DNA of 32,597 nucleotides from Oscillospiraceae bacterium (GCA_015068925.1 SVJP01000006.1:1-32597); one strand, 5' to 3'. Positions 1 through 8,873 are shown, counted from the stretch's first letter. The notes: generated from the letters alone by a model not told the origin. Made by a program: numbers and translations.

Positions 1-131
1 AAAGCAAGCAACCGTCAGGAAAATCCGACATTCTCCTGACGGTTTTTTATTTGTTATTGTAAATATGAAAGAATATGTTTTTTCTTGTTTTATTTTACTT
101 CGCTTGCGGTAGACCGACTTTTTCGACGGTC
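1..131 (+). repeat. Intergenic repeat family, copy 1 (cut by window edge)
   Basis: This non-coding stretch carries a hairpin with an ACCGTCAGGA arm and a T-tract, then an AT-rich spacer, then a CTTGCGGTAGACCGAC box followed by TTTTTCGACGGTC. The same modules in the same order occur at 32309-32468 (+) and, in reverse complement, at 20944-21068. The left edge may continue outside the window. No reading frame here looks real. Confidence 0.8.
10..48 (+). terminator. Intrinsic terminator within repeat copy 1
   Basis: AACCGTCAGGA (10-20) pairs with TCCTGACGGTT (34-44), followed by a run of T. It would end a plus-strand gene lying to the left of the window. Confidence 0.75.
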
Positions 132-132
132 T

Positions 133-167
133 GAGGGGTGTAGCATTTTGCTACACCCCTCATTTTT
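133..167 (+). terminator. Hairpin terminator upstream of ald
   Basis: GAGGGGTGTAGCA (133-145) pairs perfectly with 149-161 over a 3-nt loop and is followed by ATTTTTG. It lies between repeat copy 1 and the ald promoter and insulates ald from upstream transcription. The GTAGCA stem core recurs in the hairpins at 24810 and 28428. Confidence 0.7.
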
Positions 168-179
168 GTTGAAAAATGA

Positions 180-208
180 TTGACAAATATACAGTTTCAT
201 TTTATAAT
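180..208 (+). promoter_or_regulatory. Sigma-A promoter of ald
   Basis: TTGACA at 180-185 and TATAAT at 203-208 are separated by exactly 17 bp. Transcription should start near 215. The ribosome binding site AAAGGAGA (225-232) precedes the ATG at 241. Confidence 0.85.
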
Positions 209-240
209 AGTAGTATACTTGTAAAAAGGAGAAATGTGAA

Positions 241-1353
241 ATGAAAATCGGAACAACCAAGGAATTGAAAAATCATGAGTACCGCGTAGGGATGACACCT
301 GATAATGCAGCTGCATTTGTGGCAGATGGGCATACTGTTTATGTAGAATCAAAAGCAGGAGAAGGGGTCGGCTTTACGGATGAAATGTACCGCGAAGCAG
401 GTGCTGTTGTTTTGGATACCCCTGTGGAAGTATTCAATCAATGTGATATGATTATTAAGGTCAAAGAACCGGAGCCCTGTGAGTATGAATATTTAAAGGA
501 CGGACAGATTTTATTTACATATCTGCATCTTGCTCCCAATCCCGGTCTTGGCGAGGCGTTGATGAATCGTGGTGTAAAAGCGGTGGCATATGAAACCATT
601 ACCGATGAGGAAGGAAATCTTCCTTGTCTTCGTCCCATGAGCCAGATTGCAGGTCGTCTCAGCATTCAGGAAGGTGCAAAATATCTGGAACGTAGTTTTG
701 GTGGTCGCGGAATACTGTTGGGCGGTGTTCCCGGTGTAGAAAGAGGTAAAATTGTCATTTTAGGTGGCGGTGTTGCAGGTACCTATGCGGCAAAAGCGGC
801 TGTGGGAATTGATGCTCAGGTTACCTTGCTGGATATTAACATGAATCGTCTTTCTTATTTGGAGGATGTATTTGGTGCATCTGTTACCACTTTGTACAGT
901 ACAGACGCCAACATTAAAAAATGCTTGCAGGAAGCAGATTTGGTTATTGGCTCTGTCTTGATTCCCGGTGGAAAAGCTCCCTGGCTGATTCGCAAGGAGC
1001 ACCTGAAACTGATGAAAAAAGGTTCTGTAATTGTTGATATCGCTATTGACCAGGGCGGTTGCTGCGAATCCTCTCATGTAACCACCCACGATAATCCTGT
1101 GTTTATTGAAGAAGGAATTGTTCATTACTGTGTTGGTAATATGCCCGGTGCAGTTCCCTATACTTCTACCATCGCTCTTTCAAACTCTACTTTTAAATAT
1201 GCAAGAATGATGGCAAATATTGGATTTGAAGCTGCGGTGAAGAAGGATGCAGGCTTGTTTAACGGTGTGAATATTTACAATCATCATTGCACCAATAAGA
1301 ATGTTGCAAAAAGTCTTGACTTAGAATATGTAGATCTGAACAGCTTGATTTAA
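241..1353 (+). CDS. ald: Alanine dehydrogenase
   Basis: Catalyses reversible NAD-dependent oxidative deamination of L-alanine to pyruvate and ammonium in the cytoplasm. The 370-residue length is normal for the family. The N-terminus (KELKNHEYRVGMTP) is the conserved substrate-domain opening. Active-site Lys is in IKVKEPEP near residue 75 and His in TYLHLAP near residue 96. The Rossmann motif VILGGGVAGTYAA sits near residues 177-190 with LLDIN as the following beta strand, and MPGAVPYTST near the end is family-typical. The gene stands alone behind its own promoter, and the start is fixed by AAAGGAGA 8 nt upstream. The next transcription unit is a glycine-controlled alanine/glycine symporter, so the two are functionally paired around alanine and glycine, although ald itself is not behind the riboswitch. 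Confidence 0.96.
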   Translation: MKIGTTKELKNHEYRVGMTPDNAAAFVADGHTVYVESKAGEGVGFTDEMYREAGAVVLDTPVEVFNQCDMIIKVKEPEPCEYEYLKDGQILFTYLHLAPNPGLGEALMNRGVKAVAYETITDEEGNLPCLRPMSQIAGRLSIQEGAKYLERSFGGRGILLGGVPGVERGKIVILGGGVAGTYAAKAAVGIDAQVTLLDINMNRLSYLEDVFGASVTTLYSTDANIKKCLQEADLVIGSVLIPGGKAPWLIRKEHLKLMKKGSVIVDIAIDQGGCCESSHVTTHDNPVFIEEGIVHYCVGNMPGAVPYTSTIALSNSTFKYARMMANIGFEAAVKKDAGLFNGVNIYNHHCTNKNVAKSLDLEYVDLNSLI

Positions 1354-1382
1354 CCGGAATCAAGAGAATTTCGAGAAAAGTC

Positions 1383-1411
1383 TTGACAATTTGACAAAAA
1401 AGGTGTATAAT
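1383..1411 (+). promoter_or_regulatory. Promoter of riboswitch-symporter transcript
   Basis: TTGACA at 1383-1388 and TATAAT at 1406-1411 are spaced by 17 bp. The predicted start near 1418 leaves the whole riboswitch inside the leader RNA. Confidence 0.85.
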
Positions 1412-1431
1412 AAAATGCAATTAAATACTTG

Positions 1432-1601
1432 AGCTAAGTGAAGTGTGCAGGAGAAAGGCGTTTGCCTTGCCGAAGGAGTAATGCTCTCAGGTGCGATAGC
1501 GGTGACTGTTCACAGATAGCACTCCGGAGAAGTCCTAACATAACAGGATGCCGAAGGTGTAAAGCCCTTTTGGGTTAATCTCTCAGGCAAAAGGACGGAG
1601 A
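1432..1601 (+). promoter_or_regulatory. Tandem glycine riboswitch
   Basis: Two consecutive aptamers are recognisable. Each contains the GCCGAAGG core followed by CTCTCAGG (first: 1469-1491 region; second: 1550-1586 region). The second aptamer is closed by CTCCG (about 1522) pairing with CGGAG (to 1600) and has the canonical CAGGCAAAAGGACGGAG end. Glycine riboswitches bind glycine and commonly control glycine cleavage genes or AGCS sodium:alanine/glycine symporters, and an AGCS gene follows directly. The first aptamer's 3' side (GTGCGATAGCGGTGACTG) is a less common variant. Confidence 0.93.
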
Positions 1602-1629
1602 AAAAAAGGTTTTAGTCGGCTTTTTTGAT

Positions 1630-1664
1630 GCGGAGTTTTTGTATTTCAAAAACTCCGCTTTTTA
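1630..1664 (+). terminator. Riboswitch expression-platform terminator
   Basis: GCGGAGTTTTTG (1630-1641) pairs with CAAAAACTCCGC (1647-1658), then TTTTTACTTT. It lies between the second aptamer and the symporter start codon, so premature termination is the likely control step. Whether glycine switches it off or on is not readable from the sequence alone. Confidence 0.8.
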
Positions 1665-1695
1665 CTTTATTTAGCCCAATCAAGGAGGAAATATT

Positions 1696-3216
1696 ATGGT
1701 AAGTTTTGTGGAAGCGTTGACCAATTTTAATAATAGTGTCAACAGTTTTGTTTGGGGAAAGGGTCTTTATCTGCTTTTGGCAACAGGCTTGATTATGACC
1801 GTAATTACCGGTGTGTTTCAGATTACACATATCGGTCATTGGTTCTCTCAAACCATCGGAAAGATTTTTGACAAAAAGGTATCCGGTCATGTGCAGGGAA
1901 AATCTATTTCTCAGTTCCAGGCACTTTGTACTGCTTTGGCGGCAACCGTTGGTGTTGGTAACATTGCCGGTGTGGCAGCAGCAATCGTAGGAGGTGGTCC
2001 CGGTGCGGTATTCTGGATGTGGATTGCTGCATTTTTTGGTATGATGACCAACTATTCTGAAAATGTTTTAGGGATTTACTACAGAAGAAAGAATGCAGAC
2101 GGCGAGTGGTCAGGCGGTGCGATGTACTACTTAAGAGACGGTCTTGGCAATTTTAAGGGTTGTCGGTGGATTGGTAAGGTTTTGGCTGTTCTGTTCTCCA
2201 TTTTTGCCATTTTGGCATCCTTTGGAATTGGTGCCATGGGTCAGATTAACAAGATTGTTGTGAACGTGGTAGATGCCTTTCAAATTCCTTCTCTGGAAGC
2301 AATGCCTTTCGGAGATGTTACCATGTATCATCTGATTATCGGTATTGTGCTTGTTGTAATTGCGGGATTGATTATCTTAGGCGGTTTGAAGAGAATTGCA
2401 AACTTTGCAGAAAAAGTGGTACCTTTTATGGTTGTCTTGTTTGTACTGGGAAGCTTGATTATTATCGGTATCAATTACAGTATCATTGGTGCTGCATTTG
2501 CTTCTATCTTTAAGTATGCCTTTACCGGACCTGCCGTATGGGGCGGTGTAACAGGGATTGCGGTGAAGGAAATTGTCACTCTTGGTTGTAAGAGAGGAGT
2601 TTTCTCCAACGAAGCAGGTCTTGGTTCTTCGGTTATGGTTCACTCCAACTCCAACGTGGTAGAGCCTGTTCGTCAGGGTTTGTGGGGTATCTTTGAAGTG
2701 TTTGCAGATACCATGGTTGTTTGTACCATGACTGCGCTGGTTGTATTAACCTCCGGTGTGATCAATCTTGACACAGGTGCCCTGATGCAGGGTGCAACAG
2801 ATGCCAACCTGGTAGCAAAGGCATTTTCCATTTTGTTTGGTGTATGGGGCGAACGATTTATTGCGATTGCCATTTTGTTGTTTGCATTTACCACCGTTCT
2901 CGGATGGGATCACTATGGTACAAAGGCCTGGGAATATCTGTTTGGAACAAAGGCTACCAAGATTTATAAAGTAATTCATCTTGTAATGATTTTCTGCGGT
3001 GCATTGTTAACTTCTTCTCTTGCTTGGGATATTTCAGATACCTTTAACGGATTGATGATGGTACCCAACTTGATCGGTGTATTGGTACTTTCCGGTCTGG
3101 TAGTGAAGATTACAAGAAATTATATTGACAGAAATTTGAAAAATAAAGACATCAAGCCTATGCTTTCTGCTTTCCCTGAAGTTCAGGAAGAGGAAGAAAA
3201 ACAATTGGCAGAATAA
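1696..3216 (+). CDS. Sodium:alanine/glycine symporter, AGCS family
   Basis: A 506-residue polytopic inner-membrane protein that imports alanine and/or glycine with sodium. The start ATG follows AAGGAGG about 8 nt upstream. The N-terminal region has the AGCS layout: GKGLYLLLATGLIMTVITG as the first membrane segment, then FQALCTALAATVGVGNIAG, the glycine-rich ion/substrate segment, then GGPGAVFWMWIAAFFGMMT. Later come GVFSNEAGLGSSVMVHS and a long alternation of hydrophobic helices ending in an acidic cytoplasmic tail (EVQEEEEKQLAE). The glycine riboswitch in its leader supports glycine or alanine as the substrate. A terminator follows the stop closely, so it is monocistronic. Confidence 0.95.
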   Translation: MVSFVEALTNFNNSVNSFVWGKGLYLLLATGLIMTVITGVFQITHIGHWFSQTIGKIFDKKVSGHVQGKSISQFQALCTALAATVGVGNIAGVAAAIVGGGPGAVFWMWIAAFFGMMTNYSENVLGIYYRRKNADGEWSGGAMYYLRDGLGNFKGCRWIGKVLAVLFSIFAILASFGIGAMGQINKIVVNVVDAFQIPSLEAMPFGDVTMYHLIIGIVLVVIAGLIILGGLKRIANFAEKVVPFMVVLFVLGSLIIIGINYSIIGAAFASIFKYAFTGPAVWGGVTGIAVKEIVTLGCKRGVFSNEAGLGSSVMVHSNSNVVEPVRQGLWGIFEVFADTMVVCTMTALVVLTSGVINLDTGALMQGATDANLVAKAFSILFGVWGERFIAIAILLFAFTTVLGWDHYGTKAWEYLFGTKATKIYKVIHLVMIFCGALLTSSLAWDISDTFNGLMMVPNLIGVLVLSGLVVKITRNYIDRNLKNKDIKPMLSAFPEVQEEEEKQLAE

Positions 3217-3225
3217 TTGGAATGG

Positions 3226-3266
3226 AATCGTCGGAAAAATAATGTATTTTTCCGACGATTTTTTAT
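3226..3266 (+). terminator. Terminator of symporter gene
   Basis: AATCGTCGGAAAAATA (3226-3241) pairs perfectly with 3245-3260 over a 3-nt loop and runs into a T-tract. Confidence 0.92.
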
Positions 3267-3285
3267 TGATTCCGTGCGGAAAAGG

Positions 3286-3314
3286 TTGTTTTTTTTGGGT
3301 TTTTATGGTATAAT
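3286..3314 (+). promoter_or_regulatory. Promoter of the nine-gene glycan operon
   Basis: TTGTTT (3286-3291), 17 bp, TATAAT (3309-3314). This is the only good promoter seen before the gene at 3537. No internal terminator was seen until 14469, so one long transcript of about 11 kb is likely. Confidence 0.7.
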
Positions 3315-3426
3315 GATTTCAAAAAAGTTGAAATCATTAATTAAGTTTGCCTTTGCAGGCAAGTGAAGTTCTGCCTTGCGGCAGAGTGGCAATCTTAATT
3401 TCACTTTTGCGTATGCAAAAACTTCA
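3314..3426 (+). repeat. Multi-hairpin structured leader element
   Basis: Just after the promoter there is an AT-rich palindrome (GATTTC to GAAATC, with a GTTGAAATC arm ending about 3335). Then AATTAAG (3339-3345) can pair with CTTAATT (3394-3400), closing a multibranch unit. It contains hairpins TTGCCT-TTGC-AGGCAA (3347-3362) and TCTGCC-TTGC-GGCAGA (3370-3385) joined by GTGAAGTT. A third hairpin, TTTTGC-GTAT-GCAAAA (3405-3420), follows. A short open frame across it (3347-3580) has no coding character. From 3427 to the gene start at 3537 nothing else is evident except the ribosome binding site. It could be a cis-regulatory leader or a dispersed palindromic repeat; a second copy of similar design is at 19828-19876. 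Confidence 0.65.
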
Positions 3427-3536
3427 AAAAATGATGGCATCTCAATTGTTTACTGATTTTGGAATAGATTTAATAAAACGAAATCTGTTCTTACAGACAA
3501 TGGGTTTGGAGAAGCAGGAAAAGGAGGATAAAGTGG

Positions 3537-5351
3537 ATGAAATATACGATGAAAGCAACATCAGAATACGGAGTATGTGAAATCAGCGAGTCGCATATTT
3601 CTTTTACAGCAGATAAAACCTCAGAACAAGCATTTTTTGATGTAGAAATTACCTTTTCTGATTGGGAAGAAGATTGTTATGTGATGATGCCTGCCTGTGC
3701 TTATAACGGAAATCGGTTGCAACGGGTGGCCAGAGGATATCCGCCCATGTATTTTCCAAAGGAATCAGGGGTGCATTGTGAACCCTTGATGACGGATGTT
3801 CCGGCTTTCAATCCTGACGGAAGCGGAAGCATTCAGGTAACGACAGGGGATATGGCAACACCCTGTGCAGGCATTTTTTATCGGCAGAGCAAGCAAGGTT
3901 TTTTGCTATTCACCCATCAGGAGGTGAAAGGAAAAAATCTGGGATTTACCTTGGAAAAAGGGAAAATACAGATTTCTTATCCTGCCAATCGTACGGACCT
4001 TTACAGGTTTTGCCGTCCTCATGATACATCGGGAGATAGGGGGATTTTTGTTACGGCAGGAGAGCAAATATGTTCACCATATCAAATTGCTTCTTTTGAC
4101 TGTGCCGATATCTTTGAATTTTACAAGTATTATTTTCAGTTGAGAAAATCGGTGTTGCAGGATAAACGGGCAGAATTTGGCTATACTAAAGAGCTTTGGG
4201 ATTTGCTGGAGCAGCATTTTAATGAAGCTAATTTTAGCGGAGAGTATTATGCAGAGGCTTCAAAAATCTGGCAATGCGGTTGGGTAGGAGGCGGAATGTC
4301 TACTTATCCTTTGTTGAAATACGGAACGGATTTGTCCCGTGAACGAGCCGTACAAACCCTTGACTACATGACCCGTCATCAGGCGAAAAGCGGTTTTTAT
4401 TATGGTATTATCAAAAACGGAGCAATCATGGATGACAGCTTTTGTACTTCGGGAATGGAACAGCTTCATTTACTGCGAAAAAGTGCCGATGCTTTGTATT
4501 TTTTATTTAAAAACTTTACAGCTGTCTCTCCAAAGCAAAGCTGGATTGACAGTGCAAAATGATGTGCCGATGCATTTGTCACTTTGTTTGATACATATGG
4601 AAAAATCGGTCAATTTGTCAATATCAATAGTGGAGAATTGGTGATAGGAAACAGCACCTCTGCCGCCATTGTTTCTGCAGCTTTGGCAAAGGCGAGAGTG
4701 TTTTTTGATGATGTCAGGTATTTAAAGGCAGCAGAAGACAGTTTGGAGTATCATATCGAACTTTTCAAGCAAATAGGAATCACAAATGGAGGACCCGGAG
4801 AAATTTTGGGAGCACCTGACAGCGAAAGTGCATTTGGATTGTTGGAAAGCTGTGTCGTTCTTTATGAAGTAACCAAAGCCGAAAAATGGCTTTCTTATGC
4901 AAAAGGAGTTGCATGGTATTGTTCTTCGTGGGTGGTATCTTATGCCTATCATTTTCCGAGCAGCAGTGAATTTGGTCGGCTGAATATTAACACGGTCGGC
5001 AGTGTGTTTGCGAATGTGCAGAATAAACATTCTGCCCCGGGGATTTGTACATTGTCGGGAGATAGCTTGTTGAAACTGTATCGTTACACCAAGCATGAAG
5101 AATACCTTGATTTAATCAAGGATATTGCATATTTTATTCCTCAATGTGTTTCCACTGAAACTAAACCGATTTATTCATGGGATTCCCCTCCCAAACAATT
5201 GCCCGCAGGGTATATTTGCGAACGGGTGAATATGAGTGATTGGGAAGGGTTTGAACGGGTTGGCGGAGTGTTTTGCGGTACTTGCTGGCCTGAAACTAGC
5301 TTAATACTGTCTTATGCAGAATTGATGACAGAGAGGGAAATGCTTCCATAA
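3537..5351 (+). pseudogene. Six-hairpin glycosidase-like protein interrupted by an in-frame TGA
   Basis: The frame from 3537 to 5351 is continuous except for one TGA at 4560-4562; it would otherwise encode 604 residues. The start ATG follows AAGGAGG (3521-3527). The first part (341 residues) has a beta-rich N-terminal half (residues about 1-190) and then helical sequence; the remainder (LFDTYGKIGQFVNINSGE onward) continues the helical half in the same frame with no shift. The helix running across the stop (WIDSAK-stop-CADAFV) reads smoothly, so a point mutation, for instance CGA or TGG to TGA, is the simplest explanation. The helical-repeat content and glycosidase neighbours suggest an alpha/alpha-toroid carbohydrate-active protein, but I cannot name a family. 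No signal peptide is visible. It is the first gene of the operon. TGA clearly acts as a stop elsewhere in the window, so this is not a recoded genome. A sequencing error or readthrough remains possible. Confidence 0.7.
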
Positions 5352-5387
5352 TATAACGAGATGATATTCATGAAAGGAGAAAAGAAG

Positions 5388-6080
5388 ATGTTTCAAGGAA
5401 AAATGAAGGCGGTAACCTTTAGCTATGACGATTGCATTATGCAGGACATTCGTTTGGTTGAGTTGTTCAACAAATATGGTGTCAAGGGGACATTTAATGT
5501 AAATTCAGAGCTTTTGGGAACCAAGCGCGAGATTATTAGAAAGGGTGTGACGGTTCGTCATGACAAGCTTCCTGCAACAGAGGTAAAGAAGGTGTTTGAA
5601 GGTCATGAGGTTGCGGTTCATACCTTGACTCATCCTTATTTACAGGAGATTGAGGATGATGAGGAAGTGGTTCGGCAAATCGAGGAAGACAGAAAGAATT
5701 TAGAAGCCCTTGTGGGTTACCCGATTTGTGGTATGGCATATCCCGGCAACGGTAACAATGCAGACAGAGTGGCAGAGTTGATTCAAACCCGTACCAAGAT
5801 AAAATATGCCAGAACTACCATTTCCACCCTGAATTTTGATTTGCAGGACAATCTTTATCAGTTTAACCCCACGGTCCATCAGGATGATTATGATGATTTG
5901 TTCCGATTGGGTGAGGAGTTTTTGAATTTGAAACCGGAAACACCGAAATTGTTTTATATTTGGGGACATAGCTTTGAATTTGATGTTCATGATAATTGGG
6001 ACAGATTTGAAGAATTTTTACAACTGATTAGCGGAAAAGACGATATTTTTTACGGTACCAATAAAGAAGTATTGTTATAA
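5388..6080 (+). CDS. Polysaccharide deacetylase-like protein (NodB fold)
   Basis: A 230-residue protein with the NodB homology pattern. FSYDD (residues 11-15) supplies the catalytic and metal Asp pair. HTLTHP (His78, His82) is the H-(S/T)-x-x-H metal motif, and GMAYPGNG is the third motif with its active-site-lining Pro. WGHSFEFD near the C-terminus carries the late His. Such enzymes remove N- or O-acetyl groups from amino-sugar polymers or oligomers. The ATG at 5388 is chosen because AAAGGAGA lies 8 nt upstream; an upstream in-frame ATG at 5370 has no such site. There is no signal peptide, unlike most secreted peptidoglycan deacetylases, so a cytoplasmic oligosaccharide or small-molecule substrate is more likely. 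It lies 36 bp after the broken first gene and 14 bp before the next. Confidence 0.85.
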   Translation: MFQGKMKAVTFSYDDCIMQDIRLVELFNKYGVKGTFNVNSELLGTKREIIRKGVTVRHDKLPATEVKKVFEGHEVAVHTLTHPYLQEIEDDEEVVRQIEEDRKNLEALVGYPICGMAYPGNGNNADRVAELIQTRTKIKYARTTISTLNFDLQDNLYQFNPTVHQDDYDDLFRLGEEFLNLKPETPKLFYIWGHSFEFDVHDNWDRFEEFLQLISGKDDIFYGTNKEVLL

Positions 6081-6094
6081 ACAGGAGAAGTAAG

Positions 6095-6745
6095 ATGAAG
6101 CTGACTGCATTTCAATACGGCAAAACGGAAATTACGGAGAAAATGGCATTTCCGGACGGAAATCCTGACAAAAAATTACCCATCTCCTTATTGTTTTTTC
6201 TGGTGGAAACGGGAGATAGGAAGATTTTGATTGATGTAGGTTGTGATACCATGCCCGGGTTTCCTTTATATGAATTTCAAAAACCTGTGGAGGTGCTGGA
6301 AAAGTACAAAATTCGTCGGGAAAGTATTACCGATGTTGTATTGACCCATGCCCATCACGACCATATTGATGGAGTGAGACATTATAACAATGCAACCGTA
6401 TTTTTGCAGGAATCAGAATGGAATCGTGCAAAGCAGTATCTTGTCGATTGTAAGGAGGTTATCTTGTTTCAGGAGAAGCTTTCTTTGACGGATGAGATAC
6501 TGGTCAAGCGGATTGGCGGTCATACGATGGGGTCTTGCATTGTGTTGATTCAGAATCATATTGTTCTTTGCGGTGATGAATGTTACACAAGAGAAAATCT
6601 GAGTCAAAGGATTCCCACAGGCAGCAGCGAATGTCCAAAAAACAGTATTTCTTTTGTGGAGGAATACAGAAAAGAATGCTATCGTCCCATTTTGTTTCAC
6701 GACCCTGATTTGGTTGGGAAAATTGGTTTTTGTCAGATTGTTTAG
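6095..6745 (+). CDS. MBL-fold metallo-hydrolase (lactonase-like)
   Basis: 216 residues with the metallo-beta-lactamase superfamily signature LTHAHHDHIDG (His85, His87, Asp89, His90). A later metal His is in GGHTMGS, the bridging Asp is in LCGDECY, and a C-terminal His is in LFHDPDL. The size and layout match the N-acyl homoserine lactonase / small MBL hydrolase branch. The superfamily hydrolyses lactones, thioesters and phosphoesters, so the substrate cannot be read. Within this operon a sugar lactone is plausible, but that is inference. AGGAGA lies ahead of the ATG. Cytoplasmic, no signal peptide, 14 bp from both neighbours. Confidence 0.85.
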   Translation: MKLTAFQYGKTEITEKMAFPDGNPDKKLPISLLFFLVETGDRKILIDVGCDTMPGFPLYEFQKPVEVLEKYKIRRESITDVVLTHAHHDHIDGVRHYNNATVFLQESEWNRAKQYLVDCKEVILFQEKLSLTDEILVKRIGGHTMGSCIVLIQNHIVLCGDECYTRENLSQRIPTGSSECPKNSISFVEEYRKECYRPILFHDPDLVGKIGFCQIV

Positions 6746-6759
6746 AAGGGGAGAAACAG

Positions 6760-8871
6760 ATGTTTCACGAAACATGGATTTGGTTGCCCGAGGAGAACTA
6801 TCCAAAACGGCAGACCACGAAATACAGCGGATTTTTGGAACGAAATAATGTGGAAAGCTACACAGTTGCAGAGTTTGAACGGGAGTATCGGTTTGACAAA
6901 CAGATTTCGTATGTTCAGCTTCGGTTCAGCGGCGATACGGAATTTCAGCTTTTTTGCAATGACGAGTTCCTTGCCACAGGCCCCGTTCCTTCGGGGGGAG
7001 ATTTTATCGGGAATGAACTGCCCAGAAGCAATTTTTATGCTACAAAAACGACGCTGACTCCCCATTCTGATACCTTGCATTTTTTTGCACGGGTAAAAAT
7101 GATGCCCGTGAAAATCTGTGAATATTCTAAAGGACACGGCGGATTTATGCTGACGGGTCATATTTGCTTTGAAGACGGCAGTCAGTACATTTTTTCTACA
7201 GACAGTAGTTGGAATTGTCGGTTAAACGGTGCATACTGTTCTCCTTTTCATTATGACGGAAGAATTGCACCCGACCCATATGTTTCGGCACAGGTGATTC
7301 CAAATTTTTGGAACACCAAAACAGCACCCCTTGCCATTCGCACAGAACGGGAAATGAAAACGGATGAAGTAATCGTGCCGCCCCACAGTCAGGTAGAGCA
7401 GAATTTGGAATTTGATATGATTTATGCCGGTTTTTTGTCCCTGAAGGTGAAAACCAAAGGAGAAGTGCGGATGACTGTTACCTGCAAGGAAACAGAGGAG
7501 GAAGGCTCCAAAGAAACCTTTGTGTTTGACAAAGACGGCACCTATCGCGGATTCGCATTACATAGTGCAGGAAAACTGGTAATCAGGGCAGAAAATGATT
7601 CAGACGAGACCGTATGGATACAGCCTGTCTTCCTACTTACTCATTATCCCGTAAAGGAATGTGCCATTACTACGACGAATGACAAAGCCCTTAACCGGGT
7701 GTTGGAGGTTTGCCGTCATACTCTGCAGTATTGCAGACAATTGCATCATCTTGACAGTCCCAGGCATTGCGAACCCCTTGCCTGTACGGGGGATTATTAT
7801 ATCGAGAGTCTGATGACTGCCGTTTCTTTTGGAGATATGACATTGGCGGAATTTGATGTGGTGCGGACGGCTGAACTGCTTCGGAACAACGACGGAAGGA
7901 TGTTCCATACCACCTACAGTTTACTCTGGGTGTTGATGCTTTATGAGGTGTATTTGTTTGCGGGAAACAAGGTCCTTTTGGAGGAATGTAAGGATGCACT
8001 CCTGCTGTTGTTACAACGGTTTGAAACTTATCTTGGGGAGAACGGATTGATTGAAACACCCCCTGATTATATGTTTGTGGATTGGATTTATATTGATGAA
8101 ATTTCCATGCACCATCCCCCGAAAGCGTTGGGGCAAAGTTGTTTGAATTTGTTTTATTTTGGTGCTTTGGAAAAGGCGGAGTTGATTTTTCGGGAGCTTT
8201 CTGAATCCGAAATGGCAATTCGTTGCGGAAAACAGAAGGAAGCCTTAAAAAATGCCATCAATTCCTTGCTGTATGATGAGGAAAAGGGGTTGTATTTTGA
8301 AGGACTCAATACCCCTACTCCTGAACATTTGTTGGGACAATGGATGCCCCGTAACACGGAAAAACGGTATTATCTGAAGCATTCCAATATTTTAGCGGCA
8401 TGCTTTGGAGTATGTGACCAAACGACGGCACAAGAGCTAATCAGAAAAATTATGACAGGGGAATGTGAGGGAGAATATCAGCCTTATTTTGCCCATTATT
8501 TGTTAGAGGCAATTGAACGAAACGGTCTTCGCGATGGTTATACTGTGGCGGTTTTAGAACGATGGAAGGTGCCTGTTTCCGATTGCCCCAAGGGGTTGGT
8601 GGAAGGATTTGTTGCACCTGAACCAACTTATCATTTTGACCATAGTCATGCATGGGGCGGAACTCCTCTTTATTCTCTTCCCAAAGCGTTGTTGGGATTT
8701 AAGGTTTTGGAGGCGGGCATGAAACGACTGGAGTTGTCTCCTTCCCTGTTAGGATTAAAGGAAGCAAGAGTGGAATTGCCCACTCCTTACGGTATGGTTG
8801 TTTGTGATATGAAGGAAGGGCAACCGCCTGTGATTACTTGCCCTAAAGAAATTCAGATTGTGAGGAAGTAA
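6760..8871 (+). CDS. GH78-like (alpha-L-rhamnosidase-type) glycosidase
   Basis: A 703-residue cytoplasmic protein. The N-terminal beta region contains QLFCNDEFLATGP, the GH78-type carbohydrate-binding jelly-roll signature. Further beta domains lead to an alpha/alpha-six-hairpin catalytic region beginning about residue 305. There, LDSPRHCEPLACTGDYYIES corresponds to the GH78 D-x-P-x-R-E-x-x-x-W-T-G-D segment. The end has HFDHSHAWGGTPLYSLPKAL, equivalent to the SHAWS-x-HP-LY box, then a C-terminal beta domain. The match is divergent: several GH78 acidic positions are replaced (for example HCEPLAC), so activity on rhamnose is not assured. The start at 6760 is supported by AAGGGGAG 6 nt upstream. 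Confidence 0.8.
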   Translation: MFHETWIWLPEENYPKRQTTKYSGFLERNNVESYTVAEFEREYRFDKQISYVQLRFSGDTEFQLFCNDEFLATGPVPSGGDFIGNELPRSNFYATKTTLTPHSDTLHFFARVKMMPVKICEYSKGHGGFMLTGHICFEDGSQYIFSTDSSWNCRLNGAYCSPFHYDGRIAPDPYVSAQVIPNFWNTKTAPLAIRTEREMKTDEVIVPPHSQVEQNLEFDMIYAGFLSLKVKTKGEVRMTVTCKETEEEGSKETFVFDKDGTYRGFALHSAGKLVIRAENDSDETVWIQPVFLLTHYPVKECAITTTNDKALNRVLEVCRHTLQYCRQLHHLDSPRHCEPLACTGDYYIESLMTAVSFGDMTLAEFDVVRTAELLRNNDGRMFHTTYSLLWVLMLYEVYLFAGNKVLLEECKDALLLLLQRFETYLGENGLIETPPDYMFVDWIYIDEISMHHPPKALGQSCLNLFYFGALEKAELIFRELSESEMAIRCGKQKEALKNAINSLLYDEEKGLYFEGLNTPTPEHLLGQWMPRNTEKRYYLKHSNILAACFGVCDQTTAQELIRKIMTGECEGEYQPYFAHYLLEAIERNGLRDGYTVAVLERWKVPVSDCPKGLVEGFVAPEPTYHFDHSHAWGGTPLYSLPKALLGFKVLEAGMKRLELSPSLLGLKEARVELPTPYGMVVCDMKEGQPPVITCPKEIQIVRK

Positions 8872-8873
8872 AA

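Noticed and set aside
109-127. TTTTTCGACGG in the repeat family as a possible 0A box
   Set aside because: It lacks the final A of TTCGACA and is explained by the repeat's own inverted-repeat arm.
3347-3580. 77-codon open frame across the leader of the glycan operon
   Set aside because: It runs through the hairpins, has no ribosome binding site, and overlaps the real start at 3537.
4560-4600. Selenocysteine or TGA-as-Trp recoding at the in-frame stop
   Set aside because: Only a weak GTG/CAC pairing follows and no SECIS-like hairpin; other genes in the window use TGA as a normal stop.
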